From positions 744,001-808,000 of the forward strand of contig NZ_CP163520.1 in assembly GCF_041080675.1 (NCBI RefSeq): a stretch of DNA of 64,000 bases. Direction: 5' to 3'. The translations under genes and the position numbers were made by a program. The stretch comes from Streptomyces sp. cg36 (GTDB lineage: Bacteria > Actinomycetota > Actinomycetes > Streptomycetales > Streptomycetaceae). Of this stretch, positions 54,610 through 63,233 are shown piece after piece (within the stretch, counting starts at the first letter, position 1; each line of letters starts with the position of its first letter). Under the pieces are notes generated by a model, which did not search any database, had not been told where the DNA came from, and worked only from the letters and a program-made list of their open reading frames with translations.

Positions 54610-57126
54610 CTAACGGCGCAGGTCCACCACCGAGCGCAGCTTCCCGCTGGTCGCGCTGCGGTCCAGGCTCGCGCCGTCGACCGCCTCCACCACCAGGTCC
54701 AGCAGCCCCTCGCCGACGGCCGACGCCAGCTCCGGGCAGCCCGTCAGGAACGCCTCGCGCAGCGGCTCCGGTCCGGGCGCGGCCGAGCGCTCGACCCGTA
54801 CGGTGAGCCGCTCGCGCACCTCGTCGCGGGTCAGCACGCTCTGGAGTTCACCGCTGTAGCGGGTGCTCTCCTGCGCGATCGCCACGAGGCGGCGGTGGTT
54901 GACGAAGTAGGTCGCCACCCGCATCACGTCACCGGTCCGCCCGAGCAGTTCGAAGCGGGGGGCGTGGCTGCCGCAGGGGCAGCGTCCGGGCAGGGCGCGG
55001 CCCAGGTCACCGATGACGTACCGGCCGAGCCGCTGGCCGCGCCGGGCGTGCGTGGTGAACACCAGGCGGCCGGTCTCCCCCGGCTCCACCGGGCGGTCGG
55101 CCTCCAGGTCGACGATCTCCAGGCTGTGCAGGTCGGCGTGGAGGTGGTGGACGCCGCCCGCGCTCTCGACGCACTGGTAGCCGAGCGGGCCGAGGTCGGT
55201 GCTGCCGTAGGTGATGGAGCGGACGGTCTCGATGCCGAACGTCTCGCGCAGGGTGCGCCGCTGCTCGTCGGTGAAGTGCTCACCGCCGTAGAAGATCTTG
55301 CGGAGGCCGCCGTAGGCGCGCAGCGCGTCCGCCTCCTCGCGCAGCAGCTGCCACAGGTAGGAGGGCATGCCGAAGAGGGTGTCCGCCCGGTGCTCGATCA
55401 GCGCCCGCGCGGTGGCGCGGTGGTCCGGGCCCGCCGCCAGGGGCAGTTGGACGCCGCCGAGCCGCTCCAGGATGGAGAAGAAGCTGATGAAGCTGCCGTA
55501 CATGCCGCCGCAGTAGAAGAGGTTGGCGGTGCGGTCGCCCTCGGGGTCGTACCCCGCGGCGAGCAGTCCGCGCGCGGCGGCGCGCATCTGGGTGTCGTAG
55601 TCGTCGTAGCTGAACAGGGAGAGCGCGGGGGCGCCGGTGCTGCCGCCGCTGTGGAAGTACAACTCGGCGTCCGAGCGGGCGACATGGCGGTTGAGTTCGC
55701 GTACGTCGTCCTTGCCGAGCAGCGGCCCGGCGGGCACCGGCAGGGCGAGGGGCCGGGCCAGGTCGTCCAGGCACGCCGTGGTGGCGAACCGGGCGTCCGC
55801 CTGGACCGCGACCCGGCGGCTGTAGCGCTGCAGGGCGTACACCCCGTCGTGCGGTTCGCCCGAGTAGCCACTGAGCATGGCGCCGAGCGGGGTGACCCTG
55901 GTGACGCCCGCCGCGAGGACGAGCCGGGCGAGTTCCGCGATGTCGCCGCGGCTGCCCGCGATGCCCGCGGTCTGCAGATAGCGGCGCATCGGGCGCAGGG
56001 TGGCGATCGCCCGCTCGCGGGGCAGCGGCTTGACCCACACGCTGCGGTGCAGCGGAGAGGCGGTGAGGGCGGAGCGGGTGTCGGCCAGCACCCGCCAGGA
56101 GCCGTCCTCGGCGGCGAACACCCGGGTCAGGCCCAGGTGTTCCTCCAGGCGGGCGACCAGTTCGGTGGTGGTGAGTTCGGCCTCCTCGGCCGGGTCCGGG
56201 GCCTCGGCAGCGGGCCCGGCTGCCGGGCGGGCCGCGAGCACCGCGGCGAAGCGCTCGGCGAACGCGAACACCTCGTGCTCGTCGTCGGTGTCGAGGTAGA
56301 CCACCTGCGGGCTGGAGCACGCCTGCTGCTCGTACCGGCAGACGTCGTCGGCGAGCGCCTCCAGGGCGGCCGGGGCCTGCCCGGCGCCGGGCGCGAGGTA
56401 GGCGAAGGAGATGCGGTGGCCCCACTCCACCAGGCGGCAGCCGGGCGGCACATGGGCGGCGACGCCCTCCACCGCGCTCTCGCCGCCCCATACGGCGACG
56501 GCGTCGGCGGGCGCGCACATCAGGCGCAGCCACTCCTGCCGCGCGGAGGAGAAGCGCAGGACGACGATGCGCCCGGCCACGGCCCCGGTGGGGTCGAGGG
56601 CGCCGAGCTCGGCCATCAGGTGCTGGGTGAACAGGGTGTCGCCGCCGCTGGTCTTGAGCACGTTGACGTTGCCCGCCAAGAGGCCCTCGACGATGCTCAG
56701 GGGGGCGACGGAGGCCGCGTTGCCGGGCGCGATGTGGGCGACCAGACCGACCGGCGCCCATGCCTCGTACACGGTCTCGCGCGCGTCGGGACGGTTCAGC
56801 CGGCCCGGGGCGGCGCCGCCGAGCTCGCGGCGGAGCTTGCGGGTGAGCTCGGTGCGGCCGAGGTGGAGGGCGAGTTCGTCGAGGAGGGCCGGGTCCTCGC
56901 CCGCGGGCAGCAGCGCGCCCAGCCGGGCGCGCACGGGGTGCTGCGGGTCGCCGAGGGCGCGGGCCAGCGCGTCGCAGGCGGCCAGCACGGTCTCGGTCTC
57001 CAGCGGGGCAGCGAGTACGTCCTCGACCGTGGTGGCGAGGGCGGCGAGGCGCCGTCCGGCCTCCTCGTCACCGATGAAGGCGCCCTGCCAGTAGTGGTGT
57101 TCGGTGGTGGCGTGGTGCTCGGTCAC
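54610..57126 (-). CDS. Fusion of LuxC-type acyl reductase and PaaK-like adenylate-forming ligase
   Basis: An 838-residue two-domain protein. Residues about 30-420 are LuxC acyl-CoA/acyl-protein reductase: AHIAPGNAASVAPLSIVEGLLAGNVNVLKTSGGD (nucleotide-binding region), RLVEWGHRISFAYL and CRYEQQACSSPQVVYLD with the acyl-accepting Cys. Residues about 430-838 are a phenylacetate-CoA-ligase-like domain: LYFHSGGSTGAPALSLFSYDDYD (phosphate-binding loop), FYGGEHFTDEQR, TYGSTDLGPLGYQC, PCGSHAPRFELLGRTGDVMRV and a C-terminal subdomain with SGKLR. The fused enzyme could activate an acid and reduce an acyl thioester to an aldehyde. Last gene of a coupled five-gene operon; its GTG overlaps the LuxE stop. 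Confidence 0.87.
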   Translation of the reverse strand: MTEHHATTEHHYWQGAFIGDEEAGRRLAALATTVEDVLAAPLETETVLAACDALARALGDPQHPVRARLGALLPAGEDPALLDELALHLGRTELTRKLRRELGGAAPGRLNRPDARETVYEAWAPVGLVAHIAPGNAASVAPLSIVEGLLAGNVNVLKTSGGDTLFTQHLMAELGALDPTGAVAGRIVVLRFSSARQEWLRLMCAPADAVAVWGGESAVEGVAAHVPPGCRLVEWGHRISFAYLAPGAGQAPAALEALADDVCRYEQQACSSPQVVYLDTDDEHEVFAFAERFAAVLAARPAAGPAAEAPDPAEEAELTTTELVARLEEHLGLTRVFAAEDGSWRVLADTRSALTASPLHRSVWVKPLPRERAIATLRPMRRYLQTAGIAGSRGDIAELARLVLAAGVTRVTPLGAMLSGYSGEPHDGVYALQRYSRRVAVQADARFATTACLDDLARPLALPVPAGPLLGKDDVRELNRHVARSDAELYFHSGGSTGAPALSLFSYDDYDTQMRAAARGLLAAGYDPEGDRTANLFYCGGMYGSFISFFSILERLGGVQLPLAAGPDHRATARALIEHRADTLFGMPSYLWQLLREEADALRAYGGLRKIFYGGEHFTDEQRRTLRETFGIETVRSITYGSTDLGPLGYQCVESAGGVHHLHADLHSLEIVDLEADRPVEPGETGRLVFTTHARRGQRLGRYVIGDLGRALPGRCPCGSHAPRFELLGRTGDVMRVATYFVNHRRLVAIAQESTRYSGELQSVLTRDEVRERLTVRVERSAAPGPEPLREAFLTGCPELASAVGEGLLDLVVEAVDGASLDRSATSGKLRSVVDLRR

Positions 57127-58271
57127 GACAGGCCCTTCATCAGTTCGGCGGCGGCCACCGCGCAGCTCTTGTTGCGGCTCACCCCGGCGCGGCCGTGGAC
57201 GGTGAACCAGTCGGTGCCCAGCTCGCAGCCGCACTCGGCGCCGGGCCGCAGGGAGGCGAGGTCGCCCATGACGACGCTCTGCGCCGGTACGGAGGTGATG
57301 TACGGGGAGACCAGGTGCAGATAGCCGGGTTCGCCGTACGGCAGGGGTTCCAGGGTGCGGGTGGAGCGGATCGTCACGCGGGACCACACGGGGGCGTGCA
57401 GCCGGTGGTGGTCGCACTCGATGTACGGGACGCAGTGCTCGACCGAGCCGAAGGTGTCGCGGACGCGCTCGCCCGGGATGCCCAGTTGCTCGGTCACGCG
57501 CGCGTACAGCTCGTCCTTGCCGATGCGCCGGTCGGCGTGGCCCTTCCAGCCGCCGCCCAGGACGACCAGCGAGCCCTCGGGCAGCCGCAGCGGCGGCAGC
57601 CCCATCGCGCGCATCCGCTCCAGGGTGAAGAAGAGGAAGGCGGGGAAGCCCAGGATGCGGACCGGGGCGCCGTCGCGCTCGAAGCGGCGCAGTGCGGCCA
57701 CGCACCCGAAGGGGTCGAACTCGTGGCCGGCCCCGGTGTCGCGCAGCGCGTACTCGACGCTGCGGGCCGGGGCGAAGTCGCACAGGTAGTTGTCGGTGAA
57801 CGCGGTGCCGAGGTTGAGGGCGGGCGCCGGCTCGTAGCTGTACAGGAGGTAGTTGACCTCCTCGTCGGGGGTGATCCAGCCGTTGCGCTCGAAGATCCGG
57901 GCGACCATGCGCTGGGCGGACCGGATGGTCCAGTCGTCGAAGAACATCTGCGACTTCTGGCCGGTGGTGCCCGAGGAGGTCAGGCGCAGGTCGACGTCCT
58001 CGCGCGGGATGGAGAGGATCTCGTGCCGCTTGAAGAAGTCGGCGTGCACCAGCGGGGTGCGGTAGGGGCGCGCGTCGGGCGTCGCCCCGTACAGCGAGCG
58101 GAAGAACGCGGAGCGCTCGGTGTGCCAGGCGTTGATCTCCGTCATGGCGGCGGCGAACAGCGCGTCCTCGTCCGGCCCGCAGGCGTACGGGTCGGTCAGG
58201 TCGCACAGGCGCTGCACGTGCGCCAGCGCGGCGGGGTCGGGCACGCCGACCGGGGCGAGATGGGGGTTCAC
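57123..58271 (-). CDS. LuxE-type acyl-protein synthetase
   Basis: A 382-residue protein of the LuxE family. LRLTSSGTTGQKSQMFFDDW is the adenylate phosphate-binding loop, LGGGWKGHADRRIGKDELYARV and DTFGSVEHCVPYIECDHHRLHAPVW are strongly conserved LuxE segments, and GRAGVSRNKSCAVAAAELMK carries the C-terminal Cys/Lys region that in luminous bacteria accepts the acyl group. LuxE activates a carboxylate as acyl-AMP and passes it to LuxC for reduction. Both overlaps are 4 nt (with the GNAT gene before and the LuxC fusion after). No luxAB is present, so bioluminescence is not implied. Confidence 0.9.
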   Translation of the reverse strand: MNPHLAPVGVPDPAALAHVQRLCDLTDPYACGPDEDALFAAAMTEINAWHTERSAFFRSLYGATPDARPYRTPLVHADFFKRHEILSIPREDVDLRLTSSGTTGQKSQMFFDDWTIRSAQRMVARIFERNGWITPDEEVNYLLYSYEPAPALNLGTAFTDNYLCDFAPARSVEYALRDTGAGHEFDPFGCVAALRRFERDGAPVRILGFPAFLFFTLERMRAMGLPPLRLPEGSLVVLGGGWKGHADRRIGKDELYARVTEQLGIPGERVRDTFGSVEHCVPYIECDHHRLHAPVWSRVTIRSTRTLEPLPYGEPGYLHLVSPYITSVPAQSVVMGDLASLRPGAECGCELGTDWFTVHGRAGVSRNKSCAVAAAELMKGLS

Positions 58272-59404
58272 GAGGCAACCTCAAGAGTGGGCAGGTAGGT
58301 CGACGCCCAGGCCGACAGGAAGCAGTCCAGATAGGGCTGGAGGGCGGGTTCGACGACGACACCGCGGAAGTCGATCTGCGCGGTGGAGCGGGAGAGCACG
58401 ACGTAGTCGTGGAAGCCGGCGCCCTCCGCGCGCATCGCCGGGTAGAGCGCGCCCGCGACGAAGCCCTGGGCCAGGAACGCGGCGAGCACCTCGTGGTGCG
58501 CCAGCGGCACCAGCGCCTCCACGTAGCCCGCTCCGGCCCGGGTCAGGGTCGAGGTGACGGATTCGAGGCAGGCGGCAGCGGCGGCCGGGTCCGGGTGGGC
58601 GGCCAGCAGCGAGCAGTAACGGCCGGTGCGGTTGAAGTAGGCGTACACCTCGAAGCCGCCGTCGTCCGGGGTCAGCAGCACGTTCGGGCTGTGCAGCGGG
58701 TAGAACCAGGCGCCCGCGTCCGGGAAGCGCTCGTGGAAGCGGCGCCGTACGAAGGCGGGGGCCTCGATCATCTCCAGCCGTTCGGCCCGGCCGTGGCGGA
58801 GGGCCGGGAGCGGGTCGGCCGCGCGGGTGTCCGCGTAGCTGACGTCCAGGCAGCGCTCGGCGGCCCGCAGCAGCGGGAGCAGCGCGGCGGGCACCTCGGG
58901 CACGGGCAGGCGGCGGTCCAGGACCCCCGCCGAGTGACGCGCGTAGAGTGCGAGGCTTTCGCGGCTGCTGAGGTCCACGGCGTTGGGCAGGACGCCCAGC
59001 GGCCGGAAGTCGTTGCGCGCGACGACGCGCTGGGGACCGGCGCTGACCGTACGGACCGTGGCGTACACCGAGTCGAGCCGTCCGCTGTCCAGCATGCCCG
59101 CGCACAGCGCCTCGGTGAGGGCGGCGGCCAGGCCGCCGGCGCGGTGGTCGGGGTGGACGGCGAGCCCTTCGAGCCGCCCGATCCGGCTGCCCCGCTCGCC
59201 GTGGATGGCGGCCGAGGCGGCCAGGGCCCCGGTGTCGGGGCAACGTCCCACCAGCCAGAGGGAGTTCGGGTCCTGGATGAGCCGGGCCATCTCGGCGGGG
59301 TCGGTGCCGAGCGCGGCCGGGTAGTGCGGGCCGTAGACGGCGTAGTAGAGCTGGCGCAGTTCGGCGATGTCGGCGCCGGTGGCCGGGGTGATACGGGTGT
59401 TCAT
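58268..59404 (-). CDS. GNAT-family acyltransferase with an N-terminal GNAT and C-terminal extension
   Basis: A 378-residue protein. Residues 1-155 are a GNAT domain: ITPATGADIAELRQLYYAVYGPHYPAALG, LEGLAVHPDHRAGGLAAALTEALCAGML (acetyl-CoA loop HRAGGLA) and NDFRPLGVLPNAV. A further 220 residues look like a second, degenerate GNAT-like half (YVEALVPLAHHEVLAAFLAQGFVAGALYPAMRAEGAGFHDYVVLSRS). It may transfer an acyl or amino-acyl group onto the product of the operon. Overlaps both neighbouring genes by ATGA. Substrate unknown. Confidence 0.82.
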   Translation of the reverse strand: MNTRITPATGADIAELRQLYYAVYGPHYPAALGTDPAEMARLIQDPNSLWLVGRCPDTGALAASAAIHGERGSRIGRLEGLAVHPDHRAGGLAAALTEALCAGMLDSGRLDSVYATVRTVSAGPQRVVARNDFRPLGVLPNAVDLSSRESLALYARHSAGVLDRRLPVPEVPAALLPLLRAAERCLDVSYADTRAADPLPALRHGRAERLEMIEAPAFVRRRFHERFPDAGAWFYPLHSPNVLLTPDDGGFEVYAYFNRTGRYCSLLAAHPDPAAAAACLESVTSTLTRAGAGYVEALVPLAHHEVLAAFLAQGFVAGALYPAMRAEGAGFHDYVVLSRSTAQIDFRGVVVEPALQPYLDCFLSAWASTYLPTLEVAS

Positions 59405-60696
59405 CGCTCGCCTCCGACGGGCTCGGGGGTGCGCGCGCCGGCCGCCCCGGCGGGCTCGGGCGCGCCCGGCTCGCGGGGGCCGGTGCCCAGCAGCGCGAGG
59501 GCGCAGGCGGCGGGGACGAGTCCGGCGGCCTGGATCAGGCAGAGCGCCCGGGCCGAGAGGTGGTCCCCGGCGAGCCCGAACAGCAGGGAGGCGACCGGGA
59601 AGGAGGCGCCGAGCACGGCCTGCATCACGGCGAAGAACCCGGGCTTGTCGGCGGTCGGCACCAGCCTCTGGAACAGGGCGACGAACCGCACCCCGATCAC
59701 TCCGACGCACCAGCCCGCCACGGCGAGCCCGCCCGCGATGGCCGGGCGGCCGGGGACGAGGCCCGGCAGGGCGAGGGCGAGGGCCATCAGCGCGAGGCAG
59801 TACGCACCGGCGGTGGTGGGCCGCCCGGGCACCCGGGCGCCGGTGAAGGAGCCGATCAGGGTGCCGGTGCCGAGGCAGGCTTCGAGCAGGGCCACCGTGC
59901 CGCCGCCGTCGCCGAGTTCGGTCCGGGTGTAGAGCGGGATGACGACGAAGACGGCGGTGGTGAACAGGTTGGCCGCGGTGAAGCAGACCAGGATGCGCCG
60001 CACGTGGGGCAGGGAGCTCAGGATGCCGAGCAGGGAGCGCTTCCCCGGCTCGTCCCCGGCGTCCCCGGCGCCCTCGGCGGGCGCCGGTGCCGTGCGGAAG
60101 CGCACGCCCGCGATCAGCAGCGCGGCGGCCAGGTAGGCGGCGGCGCAGCCCGCGGCGAGTCCGGCCGGACCGGCCCGGTCCACGATCAGCGCGCCCAGCA
60201 GCGCGCCGCCGAGACCGGCCAGCGACTGGGTGGACAGCTCGAAGCCGGTGGCCGTCTCGATGTCCTCGTCGTCGACGAGTTCGGGCACCGAGGTGGTCAG
60301 GCACGGGTCGAAGAACGCCTGGCAGGTCGCCAGGGCCAGGGTCGCGGCGTACACGGCCGGGACCGGCAGCCCGCTCGTCCACGCCCAGACGGCGAGCGCG
60401 CCCGCGACGGCTCCCGCCAGCGCGGCGGTGGTGCGCAGCACCGAGCGGTGCTCGTGCCGGGCCAGTACGCGCGCCACCACGGGCGCGAGGGCCACGGCGG
60501 GCAGGGTGCTCACGGCCATGAACAGGCCGGAGGCGAGCCCGCGTCCGCCGTCCACGGCGTAGGCGACCAGCCACCAGGCCACGCCGACCTGGAACATCCG
60601 GGCCGCGGCCTGGGTGAGGACCTGGCCGAGCCAGACGGCGCCGAAGGCGCGGTTGCGCAGGACGAGCGGCACCCGGGCGGTGTCGGTCGCGCTCAT
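59401..60696 (-). CDS. MFS exporter of the LuxE/LuxC operon
   Basis: A 431-residue MFS protein with about 12 helices and the MFS_3 opening LVLRNRAFGAVWLGQVLTQAAARMFQVGVAWWLVAYA. PAVALAPVVARVLARHEHRSVL corresponds to motif A, and VDDEDIETATGFELSTQSLAGLGGALLGALIVD to helix 4-5. It probably exports the operon's product and may give self-protection. Embedded by 4-nt overlaps between the AMP ligase and the GNAT genes, so it is certainly part of the same unit. Confidence 0.87.
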   Translation of the reverse strand: MSATDTARVPLVLRNRAFGAVWLGQVLTQAAARMFQVGVAWWLVAYAVDGGRGLASGLFMAVSTLPAVALAPVVARVLARHEHRSVLRTTAALAGAVAGALAVWAWTSGLPVPAVYAATLALATCQAFFDPCLTTSVPELVDDEDIETATGFELSTQSLAGLGGALLGALIVDRAGPAGLAAGCAAAYLAAALLIAGVRFRTAPAPAEGAGDAGDEPGKRSLLGILSSLPHVRRILVCFTAANLFTTAVFVVIPLYTRTELGDGGGTVALLEACLGTGTLIGSFTGARVPGRPTTAGAYCLALMALALALPGLVPGRPAIAGGLAVAGWCVGVIGVRFVALFQRLVPTADKPGFFAVMQAVLGASFPVASLLFGLAGDHLSARALCLIQAAGLVPAACALALLGTGPREPGAPEPAGAAGARTPEPVGGER

Positions 60697-61964
60697 GCCG
60701 TCGGCCTCTCGTCGAGCACCCGGACGAGCTTGCCCGAACGCGGGTTGACCACCAGGTCGCGGTGGCGCGCCCACTGCACCGACATCGGGTGCACGAATCC
60801 GGCGCGCAGGCTCTCCCCGTACAGCGGCCGGGCCGCGCCGAGTTCGCCGAGCACGGCGTCGGCCAGGGGCTCCAGGGCCGCCGGGTCGTCGTCGCCCGGG
60901 GCGGTGGCGAGCCGCAGGACGAGTCCGTCGCGCCCGTCCCAGCGGCGCACGACCAGCTGCATGCCGACGATGCGCCCGGCGGTGTCGGCCTTCGCCACGG
61001 CGTCCTGCGCGTCCTGGGAGTACAGGGCGACCGGTCCCACCCGGACGCCCTCCTCGGCGCGGCCCAGGATGCGGAAGTGGCCGACGCCGGTGCCCGTCCA
61101 CTCGGCGCGGTCCCCGGCGGGGTAGCGGATGACGGGCATCAGCCGGCGGAACAGGCTGGTGACCACGACCCGGCCGGGGCGGCCGGGCTCGGTGATGGGC
61201 TCGCCGGTGGTGTCGTCGAGGATCTCCACGACGGAGTACGGGGTGAACGCGCGGTGCACCCGTGCGTCGGGGCCCGGCACCGGGCGGCCCAGCAGACCCG
61301 CGTCGACGCTGGCGTAACCCACCGAACGGGCCTCGGCGTTGGGGAAGGCGACGGACAGGAGCCGCCGCTGGTCCTCGAAGAGCGCCTCGCCGCCGAAGAG
61401 CAGCAGCTCCACGGCGTCGAGCCGGCCGCCCTGGGCAACGACGTGCTCGGCGAGGCGGCACAGCGTGGTGGAGGTGCCGGTGACCACCTGGGCGTCGAAG
61501 TCGCGCAGGGTCCGCGCCGTCGACTCCAGGGGCGCGGCGCCGCCGACGGGCAGCCGTACGTTGTCGACGGGCGCGTGGGCCAGCGAGTCCAGCACGAACA
61601 GGAAGCTGGCGTAGAGCTCACCCGCGTAGAACAGGTCGGCCACCCGGTGTCCGGGGCGCAGCCCGGTGTCGACCAGGCCCTGGCCGAAGGCGGTCACGAA
61701 GGTGCGCCACTCGTCCCGGGTGTAGACGGAGAACTTGGGGGCGCCGGTGGTGCCGCCGGTCTTGTAGACGGTCGCCTCGGCGAGCGGCCCGGTCAGGACG
61801 CCGTTGTCGTGCAGCGTGTTGGCCGCCCAGAACTTCTCCTGGTCCACGACCGGCAGGTCGGTGAGACGGCCGACGTCCGGCGGGAGGTGCGCGTAGAGCG
61901 CGCGGTAGAAGGGCGAGTTGTGACGCGCGAAACGTATGAGGTCCGAGAGCTGATGGGCGGACAT
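60693..61964 (-). CDS. Phenylacetate-CoA-ligase-like AMP-forming enzyme
   Basis: A 423-residue PaaK-like protein. It begins LSDLIRFARHNSPFYRALYAHLPPDVGRLTDLPVVDQEKFW, with phosphate-binding loop VYKTGGTTGAPKFSVYTRDEW, then LLLFGGEALFEDQRRLL, VGYASVDAGLLGR, ITEPGRPGRVVVTSLFRRLMPVIRYPAGDRAEW, GHFRILGRAEEGVRVG and a C-terminal SGKLVRV Lys motif. It should activate an aromatic, amino or fatty acid as acyl adenylate. It is the first gene of the five-gene operon; ATG with a weak ribosome site. It is related to the ligase domain of the LuxC fusion, so the pathway has three adenylate-forming modules. Confidence 0.88.
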   Translation of the reverse strand: MSAHQLSDLIRFARHNSPFYRALYAHLPPDVGRLTDLPVVDQEKFWAANTLHDNGVLTGPLAEATVYKTGGTTGAPKFSVYTRDEWRTFVTAFGQGLVDTGLRPGHRVADLFYAGELYASFLFVLDSLAHAPVDNVRLPVGGAAPLESTARTLRDFDAQVVTGTSTTLCRLAEHVVAQGGRLDAVELLLFGGEALFEDQRRLLSVAFPNAEARSVGYASVDAGLLGRPVPGPDARVHRAFTPYSVVEILDDTTGEPITEPGRPGRVVVTSLFRRLMPVIRYPAGDRAEWTGTGVGHFRILGRAEEGVRVGPVALYSQDAQDAVAKADTAGRIVGMQLVVRRWDGRDGLVLRLATAPGDDDPAALEPLADAVLGELGAARPLYGESLRAGFVHPMSVQWARHRDLVVNPRSGKLVRVLDERPTA

Positions 61965-62267
61965 ACGGCCTTTGCCTAGAGGAACGGAACAGGGTGGGAG
62001 TCACCGCGGCGTGGCGCGTCCTTCGGTGCGCCGCCTGCGGGATCGAACGGCGTCCGGAGATCCCCCGCCCGGACGCCATGACGCACGTCGAGAACTGACG
62101 TGCGGTCACGATGATGGAACATTCGCTCGCGAATCGCAAAGTTGGCAGCAGAAAATGCGACTCCCGTGGCCGGAAACAGCAAATCCTTGCGTGCTCAACC
62201 AAATTGGGGGCCGTGGACCGGCACCCGGCCCGACGCGGCGCGCGCCCGTGGGCCACCGGCCCGGCCG
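61965..62267. promoter_or_regulatory. Upstream region of the LuxE/LuxC operon with an operator-like palindrome
   Basis: About 300 nt without a gene. ATTCGC-TC-GCGAAT (62121-62134) has perfect 6-bp arms. Around it (62105-62210) the DNA is the most AT-rich of the region (e.g. GCAAAGTTGG, AGAAAATGCG, AACCAAATTGG), which suggests an imported or tightly regulated promoter. No cognate regulator gene lies in the window. Confidence 0.5.
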
Positions 62268-62273
62268 TAGACT
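62268..62273 (+). promoter_or_regulatory. Leaderless-type -10 hexamer of the YciO/Sua5 gene
   Basis: TAGACT lies 6 nt before the ATG at 62280, with no Shine-Dalgarno sequence. Transcription would start at or next to the start codon. Confidence 0.5.
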
Positions 62274-62279
62274 CGACGG

Positions 62280-62900
62280 ATGGCGAAGTACTTCGACGTG
62301 CACCCGGACAACCCCCATCGGCGCACCATCAGCACGGTGACCGACAGCATCCGCTCCGGCGCGCTCGTCGCGTATCCGACGGACTCCTGCTACGCGCTGG
62401 GGTGCCAGCTCGGCAACCGCGAGGGCATGGACCGCATCCGGTCCATCCGCGACCTCGACGACCGCCACCACTTCACGCTGGTGTGCGAGACGTTCGCGCA
62501 GCTGGGCCAGTTCGTACAGATCGACAACGACGTGTTCCGCGCGATCAAGTCGGCGACACCGGGCAGCTACACCTTCATCCTGCCCGCCACCAAGGAGGTG
62601 CCCCGCCAGCTGCTGCACCCCAAGAAGAAGACGGTGGGCGTGCGCATCCCCGACCACACCGTCACCCAGGCCCTGCTCGCCGAGCTCGGTGAGCCGCTGC
62701 TCTCCAGCACCCTGCTGCTGCCGGACGAGGCCGAGCCGATGACCCAGGGCTGGGAGATCAAGGAGCGGCTCGACCACGTGGTGGACGCCGTCATCGACTC
62801 CGGCGACTGCGGCACGGAGCCGACCACGGTCATCGACTTCTCCGGCGGCGAGATCGAGATCGTACGGCGGGGAGCGGGCGACACCTCGCGCTTCGAGTGA
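62280..62900 (+). CDS. YciO/YrdC/Sua5-family protein (L-threonylcarbamoyladenylate synthase type)
   Basis: A 206-residue single YrdC domain: RSGALVAYPTDSCYALGC, IRSIRDLDDRHHFTLVCETFAQLGQFVQID, PGSYTFILPATKEVPRQLLHPKKKTVGVRIPDH and LLSSTLLLPDEAEP. The DRHHFTLVC spelling, lack of the KxR..KP motif of TsaC and missing C-terminal Sua5 domain place it in the YciO branch, whose role in the tRNA t6A pathway is less secure than that of TsaC. Leaderless start likely. Single gene followed by a hairpin. Confidence 0.87.
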   Translation: MAKYFDVHPDNPHRRTISTVTDSIRSGALVAYPTDSCYALGCQLGNREGMDRIRSIRDLDDRHHFTLVCETFAQLGQFVQIDNDVFRAIKSATPGSYTFILPATKEVPRQLLHPKKKTVGVRIPDHTVTQALLAELGEPLLSSTLLLPDEAEPMTQGWEIKERLDHVVDAVIDSGDCGTEPTTVIDFSGGEIEIVRRGAGDTSRFE

Positions 62901-62933
62901 CCGCCCCGGCCACCGTCCGCCGGGCGTGCGGGC

Positions 62934-62951
62934 GGCCGGTCGTCACCGGCC
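62934..62951. terminator. Hairpin between convergent genes
   Basis: GGCCGGT-CGTC-ACCGGCC, a 7-bp stem 33 nt after the YciO/Sua5 stop and 12 nt before the opposing stop. Confidence 0.55.
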
Positions 62952-62963
62952 GGCCGCGGGACG

Positions 62964-63227
62964 TCAGTCCAGGTCGTAGTGGTACTGGCCGGCCTTGAAG
63001 TCGGCGAACAGGGTGTACTCGACGTCGCCGGGCGCGGACCCGTCCGACGTGCCGTCCTTCTCCACCGGCTCCAGGTTCACCAGCGCGTACTCGGTGTACC
63101 CGTCGAAGTCGCCCGGCCCGTCCGCGACACCCACGTGGATGGGGGTCTCGTCCGGCAGCGCCCGGAGCGCCTCGCGCAGCCGCGCCGCGGTCCACACCCG
63201 GGGGTTGTGCTCAAAGGTGTCTGTCAT
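62964..63227 (-). CDS. Small conserved acidic protein (87 aa, possibly DUF6225)
   Basis: An 87-residue acidic protein: an N-terminal helix RVWTAARLREALRALPDETPIHVGVADG, then FDGYTEYALVNLEPVE and a C-terminal VEYTLFADFKAGQYHYDLD. It resembles a short Streptomyces family that I recall as DUF6225. No function known. TAGCCT lies 6 nt before the ATG, so a leaderless message is likely; the intervening six bases are all C in the sense strand. Confidence 0.7.
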   Translation of the reverse strand: MTDTFEHNPRVWTAARLREALRALPDETPIHVGVADGPGDFDGYTEYALVNLEPVEKDGTSDGSAPGDVEYTLFADFKAGQYHYDLD

Positions 63228-63233
63228 GGGGGG

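Noticed and set aside
54610..61964. Bioluminescence (lux) operon
   Set aside because: LuxE and LuxC relatives are present but luciferase subunits LuxA/LuxB are not; the LLM protein at 27910 is distant and of the F420-dependent type.
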